A stretch of 64,000 nucleotides of DNA from an uncultured Blautia sp. (GTDB taxonomy: Bacteria; Bacillota; Clostridia; Lachnospirales; Lachnospiraceae), in NCBI RefSeq assembly GCF_947654165.1, contig NZ_CANTKB010000021.1:1-64000 (forward strand). The letters run 5' to 3'. The notes beneath the pieces are model-generated. The model did no database searches, was not told the origin of the DNA, and saw only the letters and a program-made list of their open reading frames with translations. The position numbers were made by a program, and so were the translations under genes. Shown here in pieces: positions 26,559 to 35,049 of the stretch; the first letter of the stretch is position 1; each line of letters starts with the position of its first letter.

Positions 26559-28374
26559 ACTATTCAGAACCAGCTTTATTCAAAGATGAAATCAGGGTGA
26601 CCTGAGATCGCATTTTTGATTGCTTTGTAAGCATTGTATCCCTGCTTACGTGCCGTACCAACGTAAGACATGATTTTCAGGTAATCTCTGGCACCTTCCT
26701 CAGTTCGGAAGCATCCGGATACCTTGGTTTTGACCTTTATCATCCGAAGATCACGTTCCGCCTGATTGTTATCAAACGGGACATTGAAGTTATGGATAAA
26801 AAGGCAGACTGAGGCCTTGTAATTCGAAAGGCGTTCTACAAGGGCAAGGATTTTTCCTTTTTTCTTCCGTCCACGTTTTTTCTTCGTGGTTTCGGGAAGT
26901 GGATTTTCCTTCCGAGCCTGTTCGATAAGTTCATCATACCTCTTATCAAACTTATGACAGTGATAATAGCTCAGAGAGTCCTTACCTTTCTCTACAGCTT
27001 TCTCTTTGACCTTTTTCATTTCCAGTAAAAGGTCTATAAATGCAGATGCCCACTTCTGATCAGGATGATTTTCATCAATCCCCGTTAATTCACGGAGAAG
27101 ATGGGCACAGCAGACTGCATGCTGAATATCCGGATAATTCCAGTAGGAGACCCAGCAGTCATGCATGGCAGTCCCTTTGAATTCCGGGAGAACACCGCAT
27201 TGCTCCATACCAACAGTTCCACGTTTGGGACTGATATCAAGATAGGTGTATTCACAGTTTGAGGCATCATGAACCCACCAGAGCTTTTTATTCACTCTGG
27301 TTCCGGTTTCATCGAAATGTCCAGGCGCGGAACCGATCATCTTATCCTTGATCTTACCTACTGTTTCACTCAGACTGTCCGTGCATCTTTTTACCATGCT
27401 GCTGATCGTTCCTGTTGCAATCGGAATGTTAAATACTCCGGAAAGAATCTCATGCGTGCGTTTGATGCTGACTGCACCTACCGTATTTAATGCAACAGCT
27501 AATGCCTGAAGGTTTTCGCCATACTGTACGGCTGCTTTTACGTCAGAAGGGAACGCTCCTCTGCGGGTATCTCCATGCAGCATACAGATTGGAAGCTCCA
27601 GTGCCTGATGCTCTGTTACATTGACTGTAACAACCGCATCAATAATATGGCGTTTCTCTGCGATACATGCAGTGCCTTTGCATAACTGAAAATGCGGGCA
27701 TCCTTCACATGCGGAAGGCATATGTTTGACTATTTCATCCGGAACTGTTATTACCGCTAAATGTGTCCCCTGATGTCCGTTCTGACCACCAACCTTTTTG
27801 CCGGATGGTTTTCGCAGACTCTTAGGGGCAGGCTTTTTGAAGCCATCACTTGAAGGTGGTTTAGAACTGTTTTGGGAGTTCTTATTAAGCTGTTCCTTTA
27901 GTTCCTGTATCGTCTGATTGAGTTGAGCGATTAACTGTGTTTGCGCATTGATTGTAGCATTCAGGGAATCTACGGTTGATGTTAATGAATTAACCTGCTG
28001 TAATAACTGCTTATTCATTTCATCTTTTGTCAATCAGACCACCTTCTTCCGTTAAAATTTGATACTTCTATTTTAACAGAAAATGGGATAAAAAGCGAAT
28101 CGTAAGATTTTGGTGTACTGTCAAAATGACGGTGGATAACCAGATAAAATCAGGGATTAAATGCTGATAACACCCGGATAAAATCCACAAATACGCTGTT
28201 ATCTGGATACAACTAAGGAGCTATGTTTCAGTATTCCACAAACTAAAAACACTTGGCAGTCATACTGAAAAGTTATCCACTTTTACACTAAAACGATGAC
28301 GAAGCAGAATCTTTATTTTCTCTGTTTTGCCCAAAAATCAAGGTGCCCTTAACGGGGTACTGAATAGTTACTTC
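26553..28374 (-). mobile_element. IS66-family insertion sequence, tnpC only
   Basis: Perfect 15-bp terminal inverted repeats are present: GAAGTAACTATTCAG at 26553-26567 and its complement at 28360-28374. The element of about 1.8 kb carries one transposase gene on the minus strand and no tnpA/tnpB accessory genes, like the ISBst12-type subgroup. No 8-bp target duplication is present: flanks are TAAAAATA and AAAACAGG. The 340 bp between the transposase start and the right end contain an imperfect inverted repeat (CCAGATAA at 28140 and TTATCTGG at 28199) and no gene. Confidence 0.9.
26576..28033 (-). CDS. tnpC: IS66 family transposase (TnpC)
   Basis: A 485-residue transposase. A coiled-coil/leucine-rich N-terminus (about 1-45) precedes a Pro/Ser/Lys linker (SSKPPSSDGF). 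A zinc-finger-like segment follows (CEGCPHFQLC, about 114-123), then the DDE catalytic domain: HFDETGTRV (about 239), MHDCWVSYW (about 289) and NNQAERDLRMIKVKTKVSG (about 429). The C-terminal IS66 domain is complete, so the gene looks intact. It probably begins at TTG 28033 with GGTGG upstream; ATG five codons in is an alternative. Confidence 0.95.
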   Translation of the reverse strand: MTKDEMNKQLLQQVNSLTSTVDSLNATINAQTQLIAQLNQTIQELKEQLNKNSQNSSKPPSSDGFKKPAPKSLRKPSGKKVGGQNGHQGTHLAVITVPDEIVKHMPSACEGCPHFQLCKGTACIAEKRHIIDAVVTVNVTEHQALELPICMLHGDTRRGAFPSDVKAAVQYGENLQALAVALNTVGAVSIKRTHEILSGVFNIPIATGTISSMVKRCTDSLSETVGKIKDKMIGSAPGHFDETGTRVNKKLWWVHDASNCEYTYLDISPKRGTVGMEQCGVLPEFKGTAMHDCWVSYWNYPDIQHAVCCAHLLRELTGIDENHPDQKWASAFIDLLLEMKKVKEKAVEKGKDSLSYYHCHKFDKRYDELIEQARKENPLPETTKKKRGRKKKGKILALVERLSNYKASVCLFIHNFNVPFDNNQAERDLRMIKVKTKVSGCFRTEEGARDYLKIMSYVGTARKQGYNAYKAIKNAISGHPDFIFE

Positions 28375-29293
28375 AAAACAGGAAAATATTGTCATGATTC
28401 TAAAAGGGATTTCAACAGATACAGCAAAAGAAATAGTGATGAAATTGTGGGGACAGGCACAGGAATTAACTGGAAAGAAAATAGGCTTTGTTATGGGAAA
28501 TGTTGTAGACAGTATGAGAGATATTCCGCAACAATATCAGAAGTGCCTTGAAATGTCCAGATATTTTTTCTTTATAAATCAAATCAAAATACCTGTGCTG
28601 GCTGTAGGAAAAGAAGTTTTTTTCCGAAAGGCAGAATCCGGGGAATTGTCTGAAGTACGAGAAAAAATGCTGGAGAGTATATTGCTTAGGAATGAGAATA
28701 CCTTTGAAAATGTGTATGGAACGTTTTGCAGAATTTTGTGTTTGGAGTCAGATGGAAGAAAAGAAGATTCCTGCTATTATTTTTGTTCAACTGTGCGGCG
28801 TGTCGAAGAGAAAATGAAAGAATTGGGTGTAGGGACAAAAGAATTAGAAATCGGAAAATTATTGGAACAGGGAAGACAGTGTATATCTTTTAAGGAGATG
28901 GAACAGTTTTTCGGGAAGATTTTAAAGGCATTTTCAGATGCTGTGAAGTACTCTGTAGAGAATAGTGAGAAAAAAGATATCTTGCAGGCAAAGCAGTATA
29001 TTGAGGAGCATTATCAGGAGAATCTGACATTAGAAGTACTGGCAAAATACATTCATATGAATCCATATTATTTTAGTAGTTTTTTTAAGAAACATGCCGG
29101 TGAAAATTTTAAGGATTATGTTAATAAAGTACGTTTAAGACATGCAGTGTCATTGCTGCTTACAACAGATTTGAAAACATATGAGATAGCTGAGAAGGCT
29201 GGATTTAGAGATGCAAGATACTTTACGGAAGTTTTTTCACGTACATACAAAGAAACTCCCAGTGCTTACCGGAAAAGGACACTAGGAGAGTAA
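28373..29293 (+). pseudogene. YesN/AraC-type response regulator, 5' truncated at the IS66 right end
   Basis: The frame is open from the IS border (SKQENIVMILKG) to TAA at 29293, about 305 codons. It reads as the middle and C-terminal parts of a YesN-like regulator. QENIVMILKG, the IGxxxxxMxxIxxxYxxC pattern and the AraC domain at the end (LTLEVLAKYIHMNPYYFSSF, IAEKAGFRDARYFTEVFSR, PSAYRKRT) are clear. The receiver domain is missing. ATG 28394 could allow expression of a receiver-less DNA-binding protein, but there is no obvious ribosome-binding site. Most likely a remnant. Confidence 0.8.
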
Positions 29294-29301
29294 ATGTTAT
29301 G

Positions 29302-29340
29302 CCTTGAGAAGCCGATACATTTATCCCCTAAAAGGTGTAT
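29302..29340 (+). repeat. Short head copy (C) of the intergenic repeat
   Basis: The segment CTTGA...TACATTTATCC..TAAAAGGTGT....ATC.GTAG matches the head of copies A (from about 20504) and B (from about 42519). The box-rich body is absent here. It lies 110 bp upstream of the intact Rpn gene, in the same orientation as copy A relative to its Rpn remnant. Confidence 0.55.
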
Positions 29341-29406
29341 TAGCATCAGTAGGAAGTTGAGATGATAATTTATAGAAGTTAAAGTGTAGTCTTTTCCTTG
29401 AACATA

Positions 29407-29415
29407 TGCTATACT
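29407..29415 (+). promoter_or_regulatory. Extended -10 promoter of the Rpn gene
   Basis: TGCTATACT forms an extended -10 about 38 bp before the ATG at 29453. No convincing -35. Confidence 0.45.
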
Positions 29416-29452
29416 CTTTTCTATAGGATTCCTCTGTAGAACTGGAGGAAAT

Positions 29453-30358
29453 ATGAAAAAACGAAAAACATTACAGGATTTGACGATTAAGGACAATTTT
29501 CTTTTTGGTGCAGTCATGAGTGTGGAGGAAAATTGCAAGGAATTTCTTGAGATGGTGCTTGGCTTCTCTATTGCACAGGTAGTTGTAAGCAAGGAGAAGA
29601 GTATCGTTTACCACCCGGAGTACAAAGGTGTCCGCCTGGATATCTATGCAGAAGACGAAAATCATACGCATTACAACGTAGAAATGCAGGTAAAGAAAAA
29701 GACAGCTTTGGGTAAACGCAGCCGCTACTACCACAGTCAAATGGTAATGGAGGCTCTGGCAAGCGGAGAGGATTATGAAACCATGCCGGATACGTTTGTG
29801 ATTTTTGTCTGTGATTTTGATCCCTTTGGCGAGCATCTGTATTGTTATACCTTTGGGAATGAATGCAGGGAGAATAAAAATGTAAAGCTTGACGATGGAA
29901 GTTACACCATTTTTTTGAGTACCAGAGGAGAAAATGAAGAGGAAGTTCCAGCAGAGCTTGTCAGATTCCTGAAATTTGTGACGGCTGATTTAGAAGAAAG
30001 TGAAGAGGATTTTCAGGACAAACTGGTGAAACGGTTCCAGGAGACCATTCACAACATCAAAGCAGACCGCGAGATGGGAGAGCGATATATGATTTTTGAA
30101 GAAATGCTGCGGGAAGAAAAGCAGGAAGGAAGGCAAGAGGGACTGTTGGAAGGCCGAATAGAAGCAACCCGGGAAGGTATCTTCGAACTCCTGGAAGATT
30201 TAGGAGAAGTACCGGACAAACTTCGTGACAGAATGGAAGCTCTGGAGAAACTTGGAGATTTGAAGTTTTTATTTAAACTGGCGGCAAAAGCAGATTCGAT
30301 AGAAAACTTTGTAAAAGATGCAGAGAACTATCTGCAAACAAAAGAGAAACACGAATAA
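29453..30358 (+). CDS. Rpn family recombination-promoting nuclease / putative transposase
   Basis: A 301-residue PD-(D/E)XK nuclease-superfamily protein. The N-terminus (LTIKDNFLFGAVM) is the family hallmark. The catalytic core is visible as RLDIYAEDENHTHYNVEMQV (about 63-82; D65, E78 and Q80 fit the D...ExQ/K pattern), followed by RSRYYHSQM and a charged helical C-terminus with EGRQEGLLEGRIEA. E. coli RpnA-D raise RecA-independent recombination; many relatives are annotated as transposases without proof. GGAGG lies 5-9 bases upstream of the ATG. It is flanked by a near-identical direct repeat (29316-29327 and 30387-30398) and followed by three palindromes, hinting at mobility. Confidence 0.9.
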   Translation: MKKRKTLQDLTIKDNFLFGAVMSVEENCKEFLEMVLGFSIAQVVVSKEKSIVYHPEYKGVRLDIYAEDENHTHYNVEMQVKKKTALGKRSRYYHSQMVMEALASGEDYETMPDTFVIFVCDFDPFGEHLYCYTFGNECRENKNVKLDDGSYTIFLSTRGENEEEVPAELVRFLKFVTADLEESEEDFQDKLVKRFQETIHNIKADREMGERYMIFEEMLREEKQEGRQEGLLEGRIEATREGIFELLEDLGEVPDKLRDRMEALEKLGDLKFLFKLAAKADSIENFVKDAENYLQTKEKHE

Positions 30359-30386
30359 AGTCGGTGGTAATTCTATACTGCCGAAG

Positions 30387-30464
30387 TACATTTGTCCCAA
30401 TGCCATCTAAGGCATTGGGCGTCATAAAATTCTTGCTCTTAAGAGCATCTTACTGATTCAGTAA
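30387..30464. repeat. Direct repeat plus three tandem palindromes after the Rpn gene
   Basis: TACATTTGTCCC (30387-30398) matches TACATTTATCCC (29316-29327) on the other side of the Rpn gene. Three perfect inverted repeats then follow within 70 bp. They are CCCAATGCC/GGCATTGGG (30396-30419, 6-nt loop), TGCTCTTAAGAGCA (30434-30447) and TTACTGA-T-TCAGTAA (30450-30464). No gene lies here. The 30465-30566 stretch holds only an in-frame extension of pepT beyond its stop. Confidence 0.6.
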
Positions 30465-30566
30465 AAATTCACTAAACAAATAAACAGGGGGATCCTATAT
30501 CTCTTCTATCGTCAAATACTTCTTTCCATCTTGTCCGTAATCACACCGCATGTTAAATACTGCTAA

Positions 30567-31793
30567 TTAAAATCTCGCATAAAGCCTGCAAAGCTCTACA
30601 ATTACCTGTACGCATTTCTCCATGGACTGGATGCATACGAACTCATAATGACCATGGCAGTTGTGATCCCCTGTACCAAGGTTTGGACAAGGAAGACCCA
30701 TATAAGAAAGTCTGGCACCGTCTGTACCGCCACGGATAGGAATGACTTTAGGCTGGATATCAAGCTTTTCATAAACAGACAGGACACTGTCGATGAGGTG
30801 CATATGAGGCTCAATTTTTTCCTTCATGTTGAAGTAGGAATCTTCAATTTGTAAATCAATGGTGCCCTCTCCGTATTTTTGATTTAAGTAAGCGGCTGCA
30901 TGTTCCATCACTTCTTTTTTCTGCTGGAATAAGGTTTTATCATGGTCACGGATAATATATTCCATGGAAGCATGTTCCACAGAGCCGTTCATACTGTCCA
31001 GATGAATAAACCCTTCTCTGCATTCGGTATGCTCCGGCTTCTGTGCAGAAGGCATAAGACTTTCAAATTCCATAGCAATGCTGAGGGCATTTCTCATTTT
31101 GTTTTTGGCAGAGCCTGGGTGAATGCTTAGTCCTGTGATCTCTACCATAGCGGAAGCGGCATTAAAGTTTTCGTATTCCAATTCTCCGCACTCTCCGCCA
31201 TCCATGGTATAGGCGAAATCTGCACCAAAACGTTCTACATCAAATCGGTCAGCACCCTGGCCGATTTCTTCGTCTGGAGTAAAGCCGATACGAATGGTAC
31301 CGTGTGGAATTTCAGGGTGTGCAAGGAGATATTCTGCAGCCGTGAGGATTTCTGCCAGTCCGGCCTTGTCATCCCCACCCAGAAGAGTAGTTCCATCTGT
31401 TACGATCAAATCCTGCCCCTGGTACTGGCTGAGATTTTCAAAGTCAGCAGGACTCATGATCATATGAGTTTCTTCATTCAAAAGAATATCCTTTCCGTCG
31501 TAATTTTCGATGATGCGTGGTCGGATATTGGCACCGGAAGAAGCAGGTGCTGTGTCCATATGAGAGATAAAGCCCAGGACAGGTCCATGATAATCTTTGA
31601 TTGTGGCAGGTAAAGTTCCGAAGACATAACCGTTTTCATCACAGCTTACATCCTGCAGTCCCATTTCTTTCATTTCTTCTACCAAAAGTGCTGCAAAATC
31701 CAACTGGCTTCCGGTACTTGGGAAGGTATCAGAAGAAGGGTCGGAGGTTGTATCAACAGAGATATATTTTAGAAAACGCTCTTGTACTTTCAT
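30567..31793 (-). CDS. pepT: Peptidase T (tripeptide aminopeptidase)
   Basis: A 408-residue cytoplasmic M20 metallopeptidase that cleaves the N-terminal residue from tripeptides. Visible motifs are SHMDTAP (zinc His and catalytic Asp), LLGGDDKAGLAEI (bridging Asp), FTPDEEIGQGAD (catalytic Glu pair), YTMDGGECGE and the terminal GTGDHNCHGHYEFV. The start was set at 31793 (MKVQERF), with AAAGGAGC about 10 bases upstream; the frame is open 22 codons further back without a ribosome-binding site. It stands alone, divergent from lrgAB. Confidence 0.95.
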   Translation of the reverse strand: MKVQERFLKYISVDTTSDPSSDTFPSTGSQLDFAALLVEEMKEMGLQDVSCDENGYVFGTLPATIKDYHGPVLGFISHMDTAPASSGANIRPRIIENYDGKDILLNEETHMIMSPADFENLSQYQGQDLIVTDGTTLLGGDDKAGLAEILTAAEYLLAHPEIPHGTIRIGFTPDEEIGQGADRFDVERFGADFAYTMDGGECGELEYENFNAASAMVEITGLSIHPGSAKNKMRNALSIAMEFESLMPSAQKPEHTECREGFIHLDSMNGSVEHASMEYIIRDHDKTLFQQKKEVMEHAAAYLNQKYGEGTIDLQIEDSYFNMKEKIEPHMHLIDSVLSVYEKLDIQPKVIPIRGGTDGARLSYMGLPCPNLGTGDHNCHGHYEFVCIQSMEKCVQVIVELCRLYARF

Positions 31794-31890
31794 AAGTTTT
31801 TTTGCTCCTTTTTTATATAGTTTGGAAAATAAGTCTGAAATTATGCTATCACAGAGCAAAGACTTTGTCTATAATTCAAGAGAGAAAAAG

Positions 31891-31919
31891 TTGACTTCAT
31901 TTTTGGGGATGTCTATAAT
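31891..31919 (+). promoter_or_regulatory. Sigma-A promoter of lrgAB
   Basis: TTGACT (31891-31896), a 17-bp spacer and TATAAT (31914-31919), 44 bp before the lrgA start. Confidence 0.8.
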
Positions 31920-31962
31920 AAATGGGTGGTATGACATCAGATAAAAGAAAAGAGGTTTACAT

Positions 31963-32334
31963 ATGAAATATTTGCGGCAGTTTGCCATTATTTTATTTAT
32001 TTCTCTGCTGGGAGAATTGTTTCGTGTCCTGATTCCGTTGCCCATTCCGGCAAGTGTTTATGGGTTGGTTCTGATGCTTCTTGCTCTTACCACGGGAATT
32101 CTGAAAGTTCATCAGGTGAAGGAAGTGTCTGCTCTTCTGATAGAGATTATGCCGGTGATGTTTATTCCGGCAGGTGTAGGACTTCTGGAATCCTGGCCTG
32201 CTCTCAGACCGGTATGGATTCCTGTAGTATTGATCACGATATTGACGACTGTGCTTGTCATGGTAGTCACAGGAAGAGTGGCACAGAGAATGATTGGAAA
32301 GGAGGACAAAGAGGATGGAACAGTTTCTCGTTGA
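31963..32334 (+). CDS. lrgA: CidA/LrgA family holin-like protein
   Basis: A 123-residue membrane protein with about four transmembrane segments. LFRVLIPLPIPASVYGLVLMLL (about 20-41) is the CidA/LrgA signature. In staphylococci LrgA with LrgB counters murein hydrolase activity and autolysis; related plant and bacterial pairs transport glycolate or pyruvate. The role here is not shown by the sequence. Its 3' end overlaps lrgB by 20 bp, so the two are coupled. Confidence 0.92.
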   Translation: MKYLRQFAIILFISLLGELFRVLIPLPIPASVYGLVLMLLALTTGILKVHQVKEVSALLIEIMPVMFIPAGVGLLESWPALRPVWIPVVLITILTTVLVMVVTGRVAQRMIGKEDKEDGTVSR

Positions 32335-33007
32335 TTCTGTATTTTTCGGAGCGGTTATCAGCCTTTTGGCCTATGAGGTTGGGTTGCTGCTAAAGAAAAA
32401 ATTCAAACTTGCCATTTTAAATCCTTTGCTTCTGGCAGTCATCTGTGTTATGGCGGTGTTGGTGATCCTGGATGTGGATTATGAACAGTACAATGAAGGG
32501 GCGAAGTATATCAGTTATCTTTTAACACCTGCCACGGTGTGCCTGGCAGTTCCCTTGTATGAGCAATTGTCACTTTTGAAAAAGAATTTTAAGGCAGTTG
32601 CAGCAGGAATCTTTTCCGGAGTTTTGGCCAGTCTGGTCAGTGTTCTTGGGCTGTCAGCACTCTTTGGACTGAACCATGAACAGTATGTGACACTGCTTCC
32701 AAAATCCATTACAACGGCTATTGGAATGGGAATTTCGGAAGAATTAGGTGGGATCGTTACGATTACCGTGGCTTCCATTATCATTACCGGGATATTAGGA
32801 AACGTCATTGCAGAATTTGTTTGCAAAGTGTTTAAGATTCACCATCCCATTGCAAAGGGACTGGCTCTCGGAACTGCTTCTCATGCCATTGGAACGGCAA
32901 AAGCAATGGAAATGGGACCGATTGAAGGTGCTATGAGCAGCCTGGCTATTGCCGTGGCAGGTTTGCTTACAGTCATAGGAGCTTCCGTGTTTGCCGGAAT
33001 GCTGTAA
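32315..33007 (+). CDS. lrgB: LrgB family protein
   Basis: A 230-residue membrane protein with several transmembrane segments. The conserved motifs PKSITTAIGMGISEELGG (about 127-144) and GLALGTASHAIGTAKAMEMGP define the LrgB/CidB family. The start at 32315 follows GGAGG with 9-base spacing; the upstream ATG 32294 lacks a site. It works with LrgA in holin-like or small-acid transport functions. Confidence 0.92.
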   Translation: MEQFLVDSVFFGAVISLLAYEVGLLLKKKFKLAILNPLLLAVICVMAVLVILDVDYEQYNEGAKYISYLLTPATVCLAVPLYEQLSLLKKNFKAVAAGIFSGVLASLVSVLGLSALFGLNHEQYVTLLPKSITTAIGMGISEELGGIVTITVASIIITGILGNVIAEFVCKVFKIHHPIAKGLALGTASHAIGTAKAMEMGPIEGAMSSLAIAVAGLLTVIGASVFAGML

Positions 33008-33031
33008 AAAAGCATATATTAGGATAGAATA

Positions 33032-33065
33032 GAGCCCCGGGGGATTGATACTGCCTCCGGGGCTC
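33032..33065. terminator. GC-rich hairpin between convergent genes
   Basis: GAGCCCCGG.GG pairs with CC.CCGGGGCTC around an 11-nt loop. It sits between lrgB (+) and the YcxB-like gene (-). There is no long T-run on either strand, so termination is likely but not certain. Confidence 0.65.
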
Positions 33066-33074
33066 GCTGCATCA

Positions 33075-33590
33075 TTATTTCAATGGAAAATGGTTTTTTA
33101 CAAGTTCGAAATCTCCAGACGTAAACCCTTCTTTGCTGATCAATACCCGGATATTTTCTGCACATTCAAGGATATAAAGATGTTTGGTCTCCTGCCATCC
33201 TGTTACTTTTGAGTAGGCAATATCCGTTGTCTTGCAGGAATTTCCTGTGACCGTCAAAGAATTTTCATAGAAACGTACAGTTCTTTCCGGCGGTGTCTGG
33301 CTGTCCTGTGACAAAGCTTTGTATCTGGTTTTCCATCTGTTTCTTGGGAGAAAGAAAGTCATCCACAGAAGCAGCACAGCGATCATAATGGTTTCTCCGG
33401 CCAATGTAAACAGGGAGCCTCCTTTGTACAAAATCCAGGCTGCGATGAGAAAATACAGGACGATCAATAAGAGAATCAGCTTTTTGATGCCTTTTTGGGA
33501 GCTCTTTTTCCCCATGGAACGCATTCCTTCGTAGAAGAGGGGACGGGTTATGGTAACATGATTTTCGGCAATTGGTTCAGTTTTTTGCAT
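33075..33590 (-). CDS. YcxB-like membrane protein
   Basis: A 171-residue protein. Two transmembrane segments near residues 38-55 and 63-80 are followed by a C-terminal domain of about 85 residues (RTVRFYENSLTVTG...YSKVTGWQETKHLYILE) with the PH-like pattern of YcxB proteins. Function is unknown. Its start overlaps the end of the upstream 261-residue gene by 14 bp, making it the last gene of the LacI-yesL operon. Confidence 0.75.
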   Translation of the reverse strand: MQKTEPIAENHVTITRPLFYEGMRSMGKKSSQKGIKKLILLLIVLYFLIAAWILYKGGSLFTLAGETIMIAVLLLWMTFFLPRNRWKTRYKALSQDSQTPPERTVRFYENSLTVTGNSCKTTDIAYSKVTGWQETKHLYILECAENIRVLISKEGFTSGDFELVKNHFPLK

Positions 33591-34362
33591 AAATAGTTTC
33601 CTCCTGGGTGGTGTTTTCTGAAAGGTACCGAATATATTCCACAGATTGTTTTTTGCGAGGAGAGTTTGCGATAATTCCTAAGTAAATAGTTCCGTTCATA
33701 TCAGCTTCTTTTATGCAGGGAAAGCTGGATATATTCAGTCCCATGGGATATTCGGCTGTTGTAGAAGTATAAGTGGCTGTACTGTCAAAGTAAAGATCCA
33801 TGGCATTATCTTCCAGGATTACTATGTTTTTTTCAAGACAGGAGGAGAGATTGGAATATAAATCAGAATCTGTTTCAGATAGTAGTTCTTCCAGATTACA
33901 TAGATAGCCATTTTGCGAAAATGAGTCAAAGGCTTCTTTGTTCATCAGAACAATATCTAATTCCTCGTTGTCGATAGCACCAAGAATTTTCATCCTGGAA
34001 GCATAGGTGTATTCATGGTTTGGGTCAGCATCATTGTCTGTGAGATAAAGTCCTGTATAAAAACGGACTTCCTCTTTCCCGCCATTTCCTCCAATATAGT
34101 CGAGAAATCCACTGCCGAGTTTTTCTGCCAGGGTATCTCCGGGGTTTACATTAACAAAAGCTGTAGACAACAGCACCTCCTTGTGGGTAAAGTGCCCGTA
34201 GATTATATATCCTGCAATATATAGAAGGATACATACAGCAAAAATGGGGAATTTATAATAATCCCATATGTATTGCAGTTTTTCTCTGCCATGCAATTGG
34301 CAGAAAATTTTCCTGCTGGTATTTTCGTTATGATTCTTTTTGGACAATTCAAACCGTGGCAT
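33577..34362 (-). CDS. Membrane-anchored extracytoplasmic protein, family not recognised
   Basis: A 261-residue protein. The cytoplasmic N-terminus has KIFCQLHGREKLQYIWDYYKFP, followed by one transmembrane segment (about 40-57) and an extracytoplasmic domain of about 200 residues. That domain has solute-binding-protein-like traits: EELDIVLMNKEAFDSFSQNGYLCNLEELL, then PMGLNIS and YLGIIANSPRKKQSVEYIRYL near the C-terminus, the latter like the end of sugar-binding proteins. It could be a tethered binding or sensing subunit. It sits between yesL and the YcxB-like gene, divergent from a fructan importer. I do not recognise the family. Confidence 0.7.
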   Translation of the reverse strand: MPRFELSKKNHNENTSRKIFCQLHGREKLQYIWDYYKFPIFAVCILLYIAGYIIYGHFTHKEVLLSTAFVNVNPGDTLAEKLGSGFLDYIGGNGGKEEVRFYTGLYLTDNDADPNHEYTYASRMKILGAIDNEELDIVLMNKEAFDSFSQNGYLCNLEELLSETDSDLYSNLSSCLEKNIVILEDNAMDLYFDSTATYTSTTAEYPMGLNISSFPCIKEADMNGTIYLGIIANSPRKKQSVEYIRYLSENTTQEETIYAKN

Positions 34363-34381
34363 GGATACAATCCCTTTCTAA

Positions 34382-35020
34382 TTACATCTTTTCCTGTTCG
34401 TGTTCGCTGCTTTTTTCTTCAAGAAGCCCCATAATATTTGAAAGTAAATAAGAACATAAGAATGCACAAAGCCCTTCACCGAAAATAATGGCAGGTGTGA
34501 AGAAACGGATGACAATCAACACCATGGCGAAGTATATAACTGCCATCAGCACGGTGCAGAGAAAAAAGCGCATACCTAAAATAATAGAATTTTTAAACAT
34601 TGCAGGAATGGTATTACGAAAACGTGCCATGAGTGGGAAAATATACATCATGACAATTGCATACGCAACGACAGCTACTGCAAAGATAGCAGTGATGATT
34701 GTCCAGAATGCATTTTCAAACCGGAGATGATACAGAACATATCCGTCAATCCCCAGTATGATTCCCAGTGCCAGAAGTATGATCCAGACCAGTGTGCTTT
34801 GCTTAAAGTTTTCTTTGAAAGAATGAAAAAAGTTTCGGGTTATGTTTCCCTCTTCATTTCTGACCATTTTCATTGTTACATAGAACAATGCCGTGGTAGA
34901 TGCTCCGATTGTAACAATGGGAAGACAGCAAATGAACCACAAAATATTTAGATAAACACTGTAAACAATTTTAGTTATAAATTGCATGACAGCATTATCT
35001 GGATTCAGCAGATTTGTCAA
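34382..35020 (-). CDS. yesL: YesL family membrane protein (DUF624)
   Basis: A 212-residue integral membrane protein with about five transmembrane segments. The N-terminal block (ILWFICCLPIVTIGASTTAL, about 26-45) and MKMVRNEEGNITRNFFHSFK are diagnostic for YesL/DUF624. Such proteins are found beside LplB/YtcP sugar importers; their function is not established. The start is TTG at 35020, with AAGGAGG at 7-9 bases spacing. It follows the LacI gene by 29 bp. Confidence 0.9.
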   Translation of the reverse strand: MTNLLNPDNAVMQFITKIVYSVYLNILWFICCLPIVTIGASTTALFYVTMKMVRNEEGNITRNFFHSFKENFKQSTLVWIILLALGIILGIDGYVLYHLRFENAFWTIITAIFAVAVVAYAIVMMYIFPLMARFRNTIPAMFKNSIILGMRFFLCTVLMAVIYFAMVLIVIRFFTPAIIFGEGLCAFLCSYLLSNIMGLLEEKSSEHEQEKM

Positions 35021-35049
35021 TTTAATTTCCTCCTTATTATCTTGCTAAG

